A stretch of DNA of 64,000 bases from Meloidogyne chitwoodi (GCA_015183035.1 JACZZP010000009.1:1116001-1180000); one strand, 5' to 3'; counted from the stretch's first letter, positions 49,019 to 61,765 are shown. Numbers and translations are program-made. Notes: generated by a model not told the origin, from the sequence alone.

Positions 49019-52000
49019 ATGTCAAAAATTTTATATCAAAATGAAGAAAATACAAAAATAATTAAAACAACAATAAATCAAAAATTATTTGAAGACAAAA
49101 AACAAAAGGTAAAAAAAGAAAATTATTTTTATTTTAATTATTGTATTACTCTAAAATTAAATTAATTTTTAATATTTTAGTAGAATATATATTTACATTA
49201 TTTTTTTATTAAAAAATTAATTTTAAATTGTTTTTTTTTATTATTATTTTGTTGAATATTTGAGAGGGCAAATATTTCCTTTTTTAAACAATTCACTAAT
49301 GGACTACTACTACTAAATTATTATTATTATTATTATTTTATTTATTTATTTATTTATTATATTCACCTTTTTCTTCTTAAAATATTCTTCTTCCTTAGTT
49401 TGGCCATTCTTTAAAGAAAAATTTTTAGTTAATAATATTTGTTTTTCTGGCTCCTCTTGGCCTTTTCTAAGTAAGGGGAATAATAAACTCACCTTTGGAA
49501 TAAAAAAGAAAAAGGAATTCCGATCCGTAAGGCCTTTCTTTACCTTTTCTCTTCTTTTCTCTCTTCTTTTTCTAATTGGACAGGCCAACAGCCGGCCTAC
49601 AACCAATTATCTCTTTTTTTTCTTATTTATCTTTTTGTATGTATTGTTTACCAAAAATATATATAAGTAGATGCTTCTCTTAATGCATATAAAATAAAAA
49701 TAAATAAATAAATAAAAATGGAAGAAAAAAAGGGAAGCAACAAATTGCCGTCTTGGCATTCTTTTTGGGAAGCTTTTTTCAAAATTTTCTAAAAGATGCG
49801 TCCAACCGAGAAGATGATGGTTCCTTCCTTTTTTTAAAGCTTCTTTTTAATATTTTGGTTATACCGGATGCTCTCCTACTTTTAAAAATTTAAAAATAAT
49901 TATCTTTTTTTTTTCTTTTTAAATTATTATTTTTAAAGATTTTTGACATAAATTTATTAAAAATTATTATTTATTAATTTGATAATAATTAATAAATAAT
50001 TTTAGAACATAAAATGAATAAACAAAATTATTTTATTTAAAATAATTAGCGAAGGAAAATAAATAAATAAATATTCTTATATTAAATTAAACCAAATATT
50101 TTAATAAATTAATTAATTAATTTTTTTATTTTTAAGGAAATTAATCAAAATAATAATAATAATATTAATCTTCAAGAACAACAACAATTTAAGGAAATTG
50201 ATGAACAAATAATGATAACAAAAATAAATAATAATAATTTAGAAAAAACAGAAAGGTAATTATTTATTTATTTATTTATTTACAAGGGAAATATAACTTT
50301 TAAATTATATAAGGATTTTTAAGAGGAAAAGGAGATTTTAAAGGTATTAAAAGAAGAAATTGTCAATTTTATTTTTGATTGAGATGAGACGAGAAAATAA
50401 ATAAAGGTGTTTAGGTGTTTGCCATTTATTTACTCTTCTCTTTCTTTTTTTTACAAAATTTAAAAAAAAAACAAAAGTCCTTAAGTGTAAAAAAATATTA
50501 AAAATAGTACTACTACTAATAGTTACAAAATAATAAATAAATAAATAAATATATTTCTCGAATATATATAATCTAAATAAATCTTTTGATATATATTTAT
50601 TATTTTGTCAAAAAAAATAAAAATTATTTTTCTTTTACTCACTCATCATTTTCTATTAATAAATTACTTTAATTTTTTATAAATAAATTTTAACAATTCC
50701 CTTAAATATAAAAAAAATTTTATTTTCTAATATTAAAAATATATTTTTCTTTTATTGGAAAATAATAATAACTTCTTCTCAAATATTTATTTAAAAGTAA
50801 TAATATTACTAAATATATATATTTTTTATTTATTTTTATTCTTCTCCAGAATTTTATCGCGCATTGCCTCTGACCTCTTCTCTTTTATTTGTTTCTTTTT
50901 TTCAATGTTTTCCTATTTTTGGAATTTAAAATTTACTTATTGCTTTTGTATATTTATATATAAGGTCAGGATGGACAACACAATAAAAAAAGTAAAATTT
51001 TTACAATAAAAATGGCCAAATTATTTTTTATTTTTCTTCAAAATATTTATCTCTTTTTTAATTTATTTATTTAATCTTTTCAAATATTTTATACAAAAAA
51101 TAAAACTTTTTCCTAACTTTATCTTCTCTGAAAGGATAATTTAGAAAAAGATTTAATTTTTAAATAATTAAAAAAATAATTATTTTAATTTTTATAAAAA
51201 TTCCTTTTATGAATATTCTCTTCTTTTTTTAAATCCCCACTCATCGCACTTTCTTTCTTTTTTTTATTTTGGTTTTTAATTCAACGGTGAAAATGGGACA
51301 CGCGGTGGAGATTTTCACTTTTCTTCTTCTTCTTTCATTTTTTTCTTCCCATTCACTTTTTCTCTTATAACCCCCTTCAGCTATTATTATTTTATTTACT
51401 TCTTTGTTTTCATCTTTCTACTGACCCAGATTGCGCCATCGGCGTGGAAAAAATAAAAAAGAGTGAATAAATGCCGATGGGCAGCTGAAAACGTAATGAT
51501 CGTGCAATTATTGAAAAAATATATAAAGAATTTACTAAAAATCTAAAAAATAAAATAAAAGAAAGAGATTCTCTCGATCATTTCCTTTTTTAAAAATAGT
51601 GAAAGTTGTTTAAAATAAAATATATATATTTATATCCTGTATATATCTTTTCCTTTTTTGCCCTTTTTTTAATTATTTAACTTTATGAAAAGATTGAAAA
51701 AAAAGAAAAGTTTTTTTATTTATTTTTAACTGTGAAAGAGAAATTTCTTTAAATTTTTCCTTTTTTTTGGTTCATCCGCGTAATTGTTCTTCATCCGGAA
51801 CTGAAATTAAAGAGAAAGAATAAATAAATAAAATAGAGAAAATATATATTTTAAAAGGTAATACATATAATATTATAAATTACTTTTTCTTCCTTTTTTC
51901 TATAATAAAATTAAATATTAATTTAAATAATATTTAATTTAATTAATTAGCCAATTATTTAAATCTTCTTCAACAAATTGTCGTTCATTAGAATTTCTTT

Positions 52001-54602
52001 CATATAAATTACTTAAAAGTCGTCATAATTATTCTTCAATTGAACAATCAAAAACTTTAACAGACTTTGAACAAAAAAGAAAAAACTGTCATCGTCGAAG
52101 AAAACAAAGTCAACCAAAGCCAAGACTTCGAATTAATTCATTAGATTTATTAGAAGAAGAAGAAAAAGAAGAAAATCTAAATAATAAAGATTTAATAAAT
52201 AAAAAAGAATTAAATAAAGAAAAAAGGTAAAAATAAAATAATTATTTTTTGTAAATATTAATAAATATTTCAAAGGTCATCATTATTACAAGATAATCAA
52301 CTTTTAATATGTCAAAGACGTTCATCTCTTGATAATTATTCATTATTATCTAATAATAATAATATTGAACATCGTTGTTTACTTTGTTCTAAAAATTTTT
52401 CTTCAGCAGGGTTATTTATTTAAAAAATAAAATTTAAAAAATAAAATAAATTAAGAGGTTTAAAACAACACAGAAGTTCTGTTCATTCACCTACATTATA
52501 TCCACAAAAACCTTTTCGTTGTACTTATTGTCCTAGAGCATATACTCAACATTCTAATCTTTGTAGACATCGAAGAATACATTCTTCTATTTCAGAAATG
52601 AAAACTTCTTCTTCTTCTTCATTATCTTCAATTAATTCTTCTAATTTATTTAAACCAATAATATTTGGTGGACAACAACAAAATTTTGATAAAAATAATT
52701 TAATAGAAAATGATAAAAAAGTAAATAAATAAATAAATAAATTAATTAATTTAATTAATTTTTAAGTTATTTATTACTACTACTTCTTCTTCTTCAATAA
52801 TAACACCTGAAATTTTATTTGGATCACAACAACATTATTCTTCTTCACCTTTAAATAATTCTTTATATTTTTCTTCTTCTCCAGCTTCATTAATTTTTAA
52901 ACAAATTCAACAACAATCAACTAATTTATTTTTAACACCAAAATCAACACAAAAATTTTCTTCTTTACCATTACCACCATCTTTTTTAATATCTTCTAAT
53001 AATAATAATAATAATTCTCTTTTTCCTCCAATTAATAATAATTTTTATTCTCCTTTATTACCTAGACATTGTAGTAATATATCTTCTAATTCTTCTTCTC
53101 TTTTGGCAATGGCAGCAGCTAATGCAATGACACGAAATTTAAATAATACAAGTTTAAATATATTTATTTAAAATAATTATTTATTTATTTATTTAAAAAA
53201 TAGTTAATAATAATAATGGAATAATTATTGAAAATGAAAATTTTTTTACATTATCAAATTATTTTCAACAATCTAATAAATTACCTAATTCTGACGGGGA
53301 AAGTTCTCCAGATCCAAGTTCTACAACAGAAGAATGTGGATCTTCTAGTTTATCTCATTTGGATATGTAAAAAATATATATAAATATTAAAAAAATTAAT
53401 TATTTTATTTTTTAGTGAACATTTAACACCTCCAAATGTATTTTATGATTCTCTACAAATAAATAATAATTCTGAAAAATCCCAAAAAAATAAATTAATT
53501 ATTAAATCACCATCATTTTCTGATTTTTCTATTCAAATTACTAAAGAAAATAATAATGAACAAAAAATAAAAAAAGAAGAAAATGAATTAAAAAATAATA
53601 ATAATTCGATATTAGGAAAGCAACAAACAATTTTAGATAATCAAACAACATTAGCATCATTATATTCTGCTAGTGCTTTTCTTGGATTACTTCAAAAAGG
53701 ATCATTAATTAATAATAATTATATTCCAGTTAACTACAAATTTAGTTAAATTTAAAAAATAATTTATTTATTTTTTAGATAAATCAATGGCAATCAACAA
53801 TAAATAATAATAATAATAATTGTTGTCCTTCTTCTACTTCTGTTATTAAAATTAGAAAACAAAAAGAAATAAAAAATAATAATAATATTGGAATAAATAC
53901 TAATAAAATAAATCAAAAAATATCAAAAAGAAAATCTGAAGGAATTGGAAAAATTAAAAAAGCTTATTTAAGAAAAAATAAAAATAATAATATTAGTAGT
54001 AGTAATAATAATACTACTAATAATATAACAGTAGGACAAACAAATAAAGAACGTTATCAATGCAGATTTTGTCAAAAAATATTTCCACGTTCAGCTAATT
54101 TAACTAGACATTTAAGAACACATACTGGAGAACAACCATATAAAGTAATTAATTTAAAATAAATATTTTTTATTTTAAGTGTCAACATTGTGAACGTTCT
54201 TTTTCTATAAGTTCTAATTTACAACGTCATGTTCGTAATATTCATAATAAAGAAAAACCTTTTAAGTTTGTTTTTATTATTTAATTTTATTTAATTTTTT
54301 CACTAGTTAGATGTTCACATTGTGATCGCTGCTTTGGACAACAAACAAATTTAGATAGACATTTAAAAAATGCTAAAGGTCATAGTGAAGAAATTGAAAA
54401 AATGCCTGCTGATTCAACAATAAATGGACAAATATTATTATTAAATAAAAAAAATTCTTTTTCTTCAAGAAATTCTTCAACACCTCCTATTACAAAAAAT
54501 AACAAAAAATTACAGAATATTGAAGGAAATAATAACATGTTTAGCAGTATTTCAAATTTTTTCTCTTCTCAAAAAAAATATTCTGATAATGAGAAAAATT
54601 AA
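49019..54602 (+). CDS. egl-43: EVI1/PRDM3-family zinc-finger factor EGL-43
   Basis: Eleven exons, about 830 residues: 49019-49108, 50137-50255, 51951-52226, 52276-52410, 52456-52720 and six more to 54602. There are two C2H2 clusters, as in EVI1. The N-terminal one has [17 protein letters not shown] and [20 protein letters not shown]. The C-terminal one is nearly canonical: [20 protein letters not shown], then [20 protein letters not shown] and [16 protein letters not shown]. No PR/SET domain is seen. Linkers are Asn/Ser-rich with acidic patches ([20 protein letters not shown]). In C. elegans EGL-43 controls HSN migration, anchor-cell invasion and uterine fates. The two 5' exons are short, low complexity and the least certain; introns 1 and 2 exceed 1 kb. 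Confidence 0.88.
50256..51950 (+). other. Large second intron of egl-43, possible enhancer or internal promoter
   Basis: 1.7 kb in a region where introns average about 50 bases. The part from about 51240 to 51510 has much higher GC than its surroundings (AACGGTGAAAATGGGACAC, GACCCAGATTGCGCCATCGG, GCCGATGGGCAGCTGAAAAC). It contains a CAGCTG E-box at 51482-51487. No exon was seen inside. Confidence 0.35.
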
Positions 54603-54927
54603 ATTTTTAAAGAGAAATATTAAGTACTTTTTAAATTTTTAATAATTTCAACAAAAATTAACCCAAAATATATAAATACATTTATATTTTTTTATTTTCT
54701 AACCCAAAATGCTTCGATTCGTTTCCTAACAAAAAATAATATTATTCCATTTATTGTATAAATATTGTCCTTATTTGTTAAAATAAATATTACAACATAA
54801 ATTAATAATAAATTACCCATTTAGATTATTAATTACAAATTGAAAGGTCAAATTAATTATAAATATAATTTAAATAATTATTTGAATTTTAAATTATAAA
54901 AATAAATAGTATATAGAATTACAAAAA
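54603..54927. other. Intergenic between convergent 3' ends
   Basis: A+T-rich spacer between egl-43 and thymidylate kinase. No other feature. Confidence 0.5.
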
Positions 54928-55882
54928 TTAAATCCCAAAGTCATTTAAAGTAAATTTCCTCAATGGTTTATACGTTTTATCCAACAAAAAAGAAACCTCT
55001 TCTAATACATTCTCATGAACAGTTTGTATTGAAAGAGAAGCATTAATTTTCTTAAAAATTCAAAAAATTAAATTAAAAATATCAAAACCTTCCAATAATT
55101 TCCGTCAAAAAGCATTTTCATTTTTTCATAAACAATTTGCTGAAATCCACTAAAAAGATTAAATTTAATTAAAAAGAAATCAATTTTTAAAAACCTTCTT
55201 TCCATTATTTCCTCTCCAAATTTTCCACGAGTACTTGTTCTTTCAGGGGAAATGTCAAAAAATAATACTAAATCTGGACGAATTAAACCAATTTCTGATT
55301 GACAGGCCCAATATTTATCAATTCCTTTAGCCATAGAATAAGCAACTCCAGAATGACTATAACTATTAAAAAAATAAAGTAGGTATAAAATAACAATTAA
55401 TTTACCGATCAACAATTAACGTCTTTCCTGAAATTAATTCTTCATGCATTTCTGAATTTAAAATCCATCGATTAGCAGAAAAAAGTAGATGAATGGCCTC
55501 GGAGTTTTCGGCCACACTCTTAGCATCTTTAAGGAATTTATTGATTACTGGCCCTGTTATTGGCTCTTCTCTATCTCCAATGAAAAAATTAGAAAATAAT
55601 TTTAATAAAAAATGGAATTTTAATCCTAACTTTGAATTAAATTTTTTCTGATAATAAAGAAAAAGTAGTTAGTTATTCATCAGATTTTCCCTTCTTACTT
55701 TCCTTTTGTAGTAAAGTGGATTTTAAAAACAAACCTGGAAAACATTGAATTCGAGCATTAAGGCCTATTTGTTTAAAATGTTCAAATAAGAGACGAGCTT
55801 GAGTAGTTTTTCCACTTCGATCAAGTCCCTCCAAAACTATCAAAAAACCTCTTTCTGAATGACCATTTTGTGAACTACCCAT
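54928..55882 (-). CDS. DTYMK: Thymidylate kinase
   Basis: About five exons, roughly 220 residues. It phosphorylates dTMP to dTDP with ATP. The P-loop is IVLEGLDRSGKTTQARLL. The dTMP-binding FPDR motif is split by an intron (FPD, then REEPITGPVINKFLKD). LLFSANRW, then the DR(Y/F) motif TLIVDRYSHSGVAYSMAKG, follow, and PDLVLFFDISPE leads to the lid region RTSTRGKFGEEIMER. The ATG at 55882 (MGSSQNGHSERGF) was chosen over an in-frame ATG at 55939, because the shorter start suits the family. It lies 234 bases downstream of the ATP synthase f gene on the same strand. Confidence 0.93.
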
Positions 55883-56116
55883 TAACTTTTTATATTTTAT
55901 TTTGGTAGAAAATAATATTTGATAATCTGTTTTAAACAAAAATATAATAAAAAGAGAACAATTTAAATATATTAACTTTATCTAAAAAATCTCTCCCTAA
56001 CAAAGATCTTGTCAGAAAAAAAGAGAAAACAAATTCAACTGCTTTATTTACTAAAAACTTGTTTTCTAATAATTTGAGTGTCATCTATTCATTTAAATTA
56101 TTATCAAATCTTGATT

Positions 56117-56886
56117 TCACCAATGGTAAAGAGCCTCCTTTGTATGATCATAATAGCCCATTATGACTCCCCTTTAGAAAAATGTGTAAAGAATAAATAA
56201 AAATTTTGAAAAAACCTGATAAGCCACATCAAGAAAAGCCAAGTAAAGAGAATACGGAAAAGATGTTCAATCGGATTCTGATAATAAGAACCGCTTAAAT
56301 AATCATTTCGATACTGAAAAAACAAACGACGAAATTCAGCCAATCTTAAAAAATTTAAAGTATAAAATAGGTAAACAGTTTAAAAGACTAACATAGCTCT
56401 AGGAGAATAATTACGCCTACCAAGCCATGCACGTAGATCACTAAGCTTTACTTCTGTGAAAGGAATATCTCCTAAAAATTATAATTGTTTGGACCTAAAT
56501 GTTCATAATCATGTTAAAATATAAAATCTACAGTTTGTAAACAAATGAAAAACTAACGAGTCCCATAATATCGCCAATGGCAATAAATTCCATGAACCCG
56601 AGGATTCCAATCCTTTGGATAAAGCCCAATCTCTGTCTTATTAAACACATTGTTGTAGAAGTGAACACCTTGACGTTCGCAAAATCGTCCAAAAGTTTTG
56701 AAGAAACTAAATTTTTATATTATTAAAAATTAAATTTAAAATAAACACATACGTATTGAGAAACCAAGGAAATGGAAATTCGCGAGGATGTGGAGGCTTT
56801 GTTAACATGTATGGCTTCGATGGCATTTCTTTTCGGAACCATTCCACCATACGATCTAAACGAGCCTTGGTTCTAATCTGAGACAT
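56117..56886 (-). CDS. Mitochondrial ATP synthase subunit f (nematode R53.4 type)
   Basis: About five exons, roughly 160 residues. The C-terminal part carries the subunit f signature VKLSDLRAWLGRRNYSPRAM followed by EFRRLFFQYRNDYL and one membrane segment (LFRILFTWLFLMWLI), ending GYYDHTKEALYHW. Subunit f sits in the membrane Fo part and supports dimer formation. A nematode-type N-terminal extension (KPPHPREFPFPWFLNTFFKT, then NPRVHGIYCHWRYYGTRDIP) precedes it. The second-from-last splice restores the frame into HTKEALYHW, matching the family end. It is upstream of thymidylate kinase on the same strand; as I recall, the C. elegans homologues R53.4 and R53.2 are also close together. Confidence 0.82.
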
Positions 56887-56997
56887 ATTAAAGTGTTATA
56901 TTCTGTAAAAAATATCAAAAATTTTAGCTATAATGTCAAAGTAGGCCTCTCATGATTTATGTCCTTTTTTCCTAACCACTAACACTAAAAATTAAAA

Positions 56998-58198
56998 GCT
57001 AAAAACAAATTTATGTTTAGACTCAAATAGTGGAACTCAAATATTAAAAGAATCTATTTAACTCCCACTTTGTCGCAAATGTAGTTTCGCCGTCAGTGCT
57101 GACAGACATTTCGTCTAATATTGCCCTTATGACCTTTTTGTCCATCACGTTTTGTCTAAAACCAAAGGGTATAGGAATGAAAACTTGTGTAAAAAAATTA
57201 GAGTCTCGTGGTAGAGATACACCAAAATACTACTATTTTTCTTCCTTTTTTTCTTTCGTTGTACTCTCTCTTGCTTTTTTCTTTCTCCTTGATTTCTTTG
57301 ACTCTCTTGCTGGGGAGAAGAGAAAGTATGAAAGATTTATTTACATTTAAATTGGTTTTACTGAAATCCAAGTGTGGTTAAGTGGATAGAATGCATAGAA
57401 TGCAAGTCTTTGGTTTTCTGGATGAAGGTTCCTTTACAACATACAGATTTTAGCAATTAATTCTTTCTTTTGTTTATTTTGCTTTCGTTTTAAATTTTTT
57501 AAATCAAAAATAAACGTCAAATTTTCATCTACAGTGCTGAAAAGGTGAATTTTTAGCAACTAGACGCAATAAACTTTCAAAAATTTCGCCTGCGGCGCTG
57601 AAGATAACCCAAAACCTGAAATTTTGAAAATTTATCCATTTCGAAGATCTAACCCGAGATGCTAAGATTGGCGGTTTCTGGAGATGAACCGAAAATTTAC
57701 AATATCTTTCACCAGATACTGCCGAGATGTTAATTTTCTTGCATAATTCAATTCCCAACATAAATTACACATTGATTTCCAAATTTAAATAAATTTTATC
57801 TTATTTTTAGCATTTAATAAAGGATTTACATGTTAGAACATTTTTAGATTATTTTTGGGCTAAATCCTGTAATGCTGTACAGGATCATGTAAATAAAATA
57901 ACAGGATATGCAAAATTACAGGATTTACAGGACTAATCCTGCCGAATCCTGTCCTGTAAAGATTTTCAAAATCCAGTCCTGTTGCAGGATCTTGCATATG
58001 CGGTTTTGCCGCACTCTTTCTGCTTAAAAACGAAAGAATGTGTAAATTAAGAGAGTAGGAAAAAGAAAAGAGTAAAATGAGAGAGAATAATGTATGTATT
58101 TTTCTCTTGCGAGACTGTCAATTTCTTCTAATTTTCCAAAAGTTCGCCGTGTTATTTTGAATCGTTCATCTTGAATTTCGGTACTGCGCTTTAAAGTT
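56998..58198. repeat. Dispersed repeat, copy B
   Basis: Ends match copy A (12251-13127) in the same orientation, left from ACTCAAATAGTG to AAAAAATTAGAGTCTC and right from CTTAAAAACGAAAGAATGTG to about 58198. Relative to A, a short segment after GAGTCTC is missing. The interior is different: it includes an 'AGGAT/ATCCT'-rich inverted block at 57840-57975. Open frames within (57096, 57525, 58024) are not credible genes. Like copy A it lies between two divergently transcribed genes. Confidence 0.75.
57840..57975. repeat. Inverted 'CAGGA' block inside repeat copy B
   Basis: Many ACAGGA/TCCTGT units, including the perfect inverted pair TTTACAGGAC (57924-57933) and GTCCTGTAAA (57951-57960). AGGATATGCA and GATCTTGCATAT form an outer imperfect pair. 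It may be a nested small element. Confidence 0.6.
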
Positions 58199-58454
58199 TC
58201 CTGTTCTTGCACTTACCTTTAAATAAATAACAATAGCCATTTTAAAATAATTAAAATATCGGTACTTGCTTATCCTACCGTTGCATTTTTAAGGTTACAA
58301 AGATTAGGCTTTACCAAAACGCCACTGTCTATGGACAAATGGTTGTAGTTTAATACATGCCTAAAAATTTATTTTTTAGTTTTTTAAGGCTTTAGACTTT
58401 TTGTGCATATATTTTTAAATTTATGGTAAAGTGAAGTATTTGCCATTTAAGAAA

Positions 58455-59737
58455 ATGACATCACAAAGAATTATTGAAAAAGCTTCTTTTGACAAAGCCT
58501 ACCGATTTTATCACAGTAAAAATGATAAAGCAGCTATTGGAGTGATCAGAAAATTAGATCAAAATGAGCCAAGAGTGATGGAACTTAAAGCTCAGATTGC
58601 GTACAGAATGGAAAACTTCGAAGAAGCAATGAATTTATTAAAGTAACAAAATAAACAGTTTAAAAACTTTATCGAAATTTAGGAAATTGTTGCGTACTCA
58701 CAGTGATGAATTTGATGAAATTCGTCGATCAAATTTTATAGCGGTGCAAGCCCGGCTCCATTCACAAGGTAGCACTCAAGAAGTCGACCTTATTAGTTTG
58801 GATACATTTAATTTGATGTACAATGCAGCTTGCCATTTAATTTTTAGTGGAAAGTTGAATGAAGCATATGAATTACTTTGTAAAGCTTCAGGTTTGAAGT
58901 TATCAAATTAAATAATTATTTATTTTTTAATAGAAGAATGTGAACTTTCTCTGTCCAAAGATGGACTTGATAAACTTGCAATTCAGAAAGAATTAGCGCC
59001 TATTAAAACACAAGTTGCATATGTCTTAAAGGAGATGGGTAATAGCAAGGAAGCATTAAAAGTTTATAAACAAATTTTAAAAATAAAGTTAGTGAATTTG
59101 AAATTTATTTTTCATTTGTAAGTTCTTTCATAACTATTTTAGAAATTTGGATTGGAGATTGAAGTCCGTTATTATGAGGAATTTACATGCTGGTTATGAA
59201 AAGTTTGGAAAGCGTTGGAGAGCATTAAAACCGAAACATGAACACGGAACGGACAAAAACGAAGTAAGTATTAACCAAAAATTTTAATTAAAAAATAAAT
59301 TTAAATGCTATCAATAAGAGGTCAACTTCACGTAGAAAGCGGCGTCGATTACCCAAAAATTATGACCCTACAGTTCAACCAGACCCCGAGCGCTGGTTAC
59401 CTCGCCAAGAGAGAATGTCATATCGTAAAAAAATACACAAGAAATTTAAAGATCGCGAAATTGGGAAGGGAACCCAAGGAGCTGCAGCAGCAAGTACTTC
59501 GGCAAATATGTAAATTATTAAATCTTTTTTGGTTGATCAAGTGCTATAATTATTAGGAATCATAATGCTACACAATACATATCTATATTGTATTTTTTTA
59601 GTGATTACAGCACAAAGTCTATCACCGCTAGTACTGATCCACCGTCGCAGGTGACCCAAAAAACCATGGAAGGACCTCGACAACAAAGGCCAAACCAAGC
59701 CAAAAAGATAAAGAAAAAGAAGGGTGGGAAATGGTAA
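58455..59737 (+). CDS. SRP72: Signal recognition particle protein SRP72, short form
   Basis: Six exons, about 335 residues. The N-terminal TPR-like part is clear (SFDKAYRFYHSKNDKAAIGV, LKAQIAYRMENFEEAMNLL, FNLMYNAACHLIFSGKLNEA). The C-terminal 7SL-binding region is diagnostic: RRRLPKNYDPTVQPDPERWL then PRQERMSYR and IGKGTQGAAAA, ending in a lysine-rich KKIKKKKGGKW. SRP72 with SRP68 binds SRP RNA in co-translational targeting. Human SRP72 is 671 residues; about 300 central residues, including several TPRs, are absent here. Exon 4 (WRLKSVIMRNLHAGYEKFGK) does not resemble the family. The ATG at 58455 is used because the only upstream start in frame is GTG. Confidence 0.85.
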
Positions 59738-59919
59738 ATACATATGTAATCGTAATATTTTGCTGATATACATATGTTTATTTAGTAAAATAATAATTTG
59801 TTTGGATTTTTAAGAATAATGTCCAATTAGTGTAACAAAAATTTTTTCAATTTTTTATAGAATATTTGGCTAAATCTATGTAATTTTAAAGTCAGTATAA
59901 GCTAGGTTAAAATTTTTGA

Positions 59920-61627
59920 CTAAAAAATTGGAAATCCATTCTTAGTATAAAAATATACAACAGCAATAGCTGCTACACTACCAACTACAGCAAAAGGTTT
60001 AGCAAATTCGTACACGTTAAGACGTAGAGAGCTTCTTCTTTGTAGTATCATTCGCTCATTCTAAAAATAAAGAAGATTAAAATTTTTATTATTAAATCTT
60101 CAGATAATTTCCTATACTTGTTTTAAAATTTAAAAATAACCTTTCTGTTGATATTGTCTATTTCTTCCATTATATCCCTCTGTCGACGTTGTCGTTCACG
60201 TATGTTGTCATATTTTTTTTTATAGTCATGGAGAACAGCAGGTGGGTAACTTCCATAAAGAGAACGTGCTGTTGATACAATTCGATTGCAATTTATTTCT
60301 GCTGGAACCTGATATTAAGGTAATTTTTTTAAATAAAAATAAAAATAACATGATTCAACAATTTATGCATCAGGGGCATCTCTTGTTCACAATTTAATAT
60401 TTCTTCTCTTCTTTCGCAAATCAAAGCGGCGCTAACATAGATAGGCATAAGATAATCAGAACACAACAGAAAATCAAAGAAGAGCGCCACCTTGAATTTT
60501 TATTTATTGGCTCAAAAATAGTTTATAGTAAAACCTGAGAATGATGTTGCAAAGCGTGAGAAAACCATGTCACTAAATTAAATTTGTAAAAATATTTAAT
60601 TTAAAAAATAGTTCAAATACATGGCCAGCTAAGCGCAAATAAGGTACCCAATTCAAGAGTACGCATTTTTTCTTCAATTGCACTGTCATGTAGAAACAAA
60701 AGGACATAAATATCATCCAATTCTCGTAAAACACTTTCCTCTAGAGAGCATGATAAATAATTTCCAAAAGACCCGCGTTGACAAACAAATTGCACTGCTT
60801 TGTAGGCCTCATCGGCACCCAATATAAGCAAAAATGTTAGACAAACATCATGAAATCCTAGAAATATTATAAATATTTTGGCATATTGTATTTAATTAAA
60901 ATATAACCTTGGTAATAATGAAAATTCTCATTTTGACATAATATTTGTACAATTAATGGTGTTAATTGTTCTTGAAGTTTTTGCCTTTCTCCATCTTCAA
61001 TATCTGGTGGAAACCGAGAAAGTGTTCTTATCACATCTAGTTCAACTTGTTTCCAATCTGGATGTGACTGGAGTTCTTCAAAAGAAATTTTCTAAAATTT
61101 AAATTATTAAAATATTTTAAATTAAAAAAACCGGAGAACATGAAGCAACACCATTATCAGTCCTCCTAATATCCTCATCTTCATCTGAAGAGTCAGAAAA
61201 TTCAGAAAGAGCAGATTCAAAATCAGAGTCAGATATGTTAGAAGTATTTGCTTTATCACTATTATTACATGCATGTTTAAATTCAATTATACTAAAGTGT
61301 TCGTGAGGTGCTAAGCGCCTTGCCAGGGGAAGATTTTTAGCTAATACTGGCCATATCCTTCAGAATTATTTAAGATTAGTTGTTAAAAATGAATATATTC
61401 TAAATTATTGAAAAAATAAATTGAGCATACTTTTGCCGAAAATCATCAGAGATTAATCCACCAGAAGAAACTGCAAATCCACATAAATGCTGAAGTTGAA
61501 CATCCAAATCATTTATATGTTCTATTAATAGATCCGAAATTTTGGAGTATTTTTTTGTTAAAGAAATAGATAAAGCATTTGAAATTGGAGTTAATAACGT
61601 AGTTTGTTCGTCGTTATATGATGACAT
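59920..61627 (-). CDS. TBC1D20: TBC1D20-type RabGAP with C-terminal membrane anchor
   Basis: About nine exons, roughly 440 residues. The TBC domain has both catalytic fingers: Arg in VELDVIRTLSRFP and Gln in NENFHYYQGFHDVCLTFLLI. It continues LELGTLFALSW, TWFSHALQHHSQVALFFDFL and LMPIYVSAALICERREEIL. After a basic linker (KKYDNIRERQRRQRDIMEEI) a single C-terminal hydrophobic segment (FAVVGSVAAIAVVYFY) would anchor it in the ER membrane. TBC1D20 inactivates Rab1 and Rab18 at the ER. An acidic insert (NISDSDFESALSEFSDSSDE) interrupts the N-terminal TBC region. The true ATG is at 61627 (MSSYNDEQTT). It is convergent with SRP72. Confidence 0.9.
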
Positions 61628-61765
61628 TATCACATTAATTATTTAATTTATGTAATATATATATATTTTAAAAATACTGATATCAAAATAAATTTGTTAA
61701 ATTTAAAATTTTCAACAAGAAACAATGTAATTATTTATAATAATTTTCTATATTTTTTTAATTGT

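Noticed and set aside
55883..55939. N-terminal extension of thymidylate kinase (MFKTDYQILF start)
   Set aside because: The extra residues do not resemble the family, and the inner ATG gives the normal short N-terminus before the P-loop.
57365..57440. Possible tRNA gene
   Set aside because: Only box A is convincing. No acceptor stem pairing or proper T-loop was found, so it is listed as a finding only.
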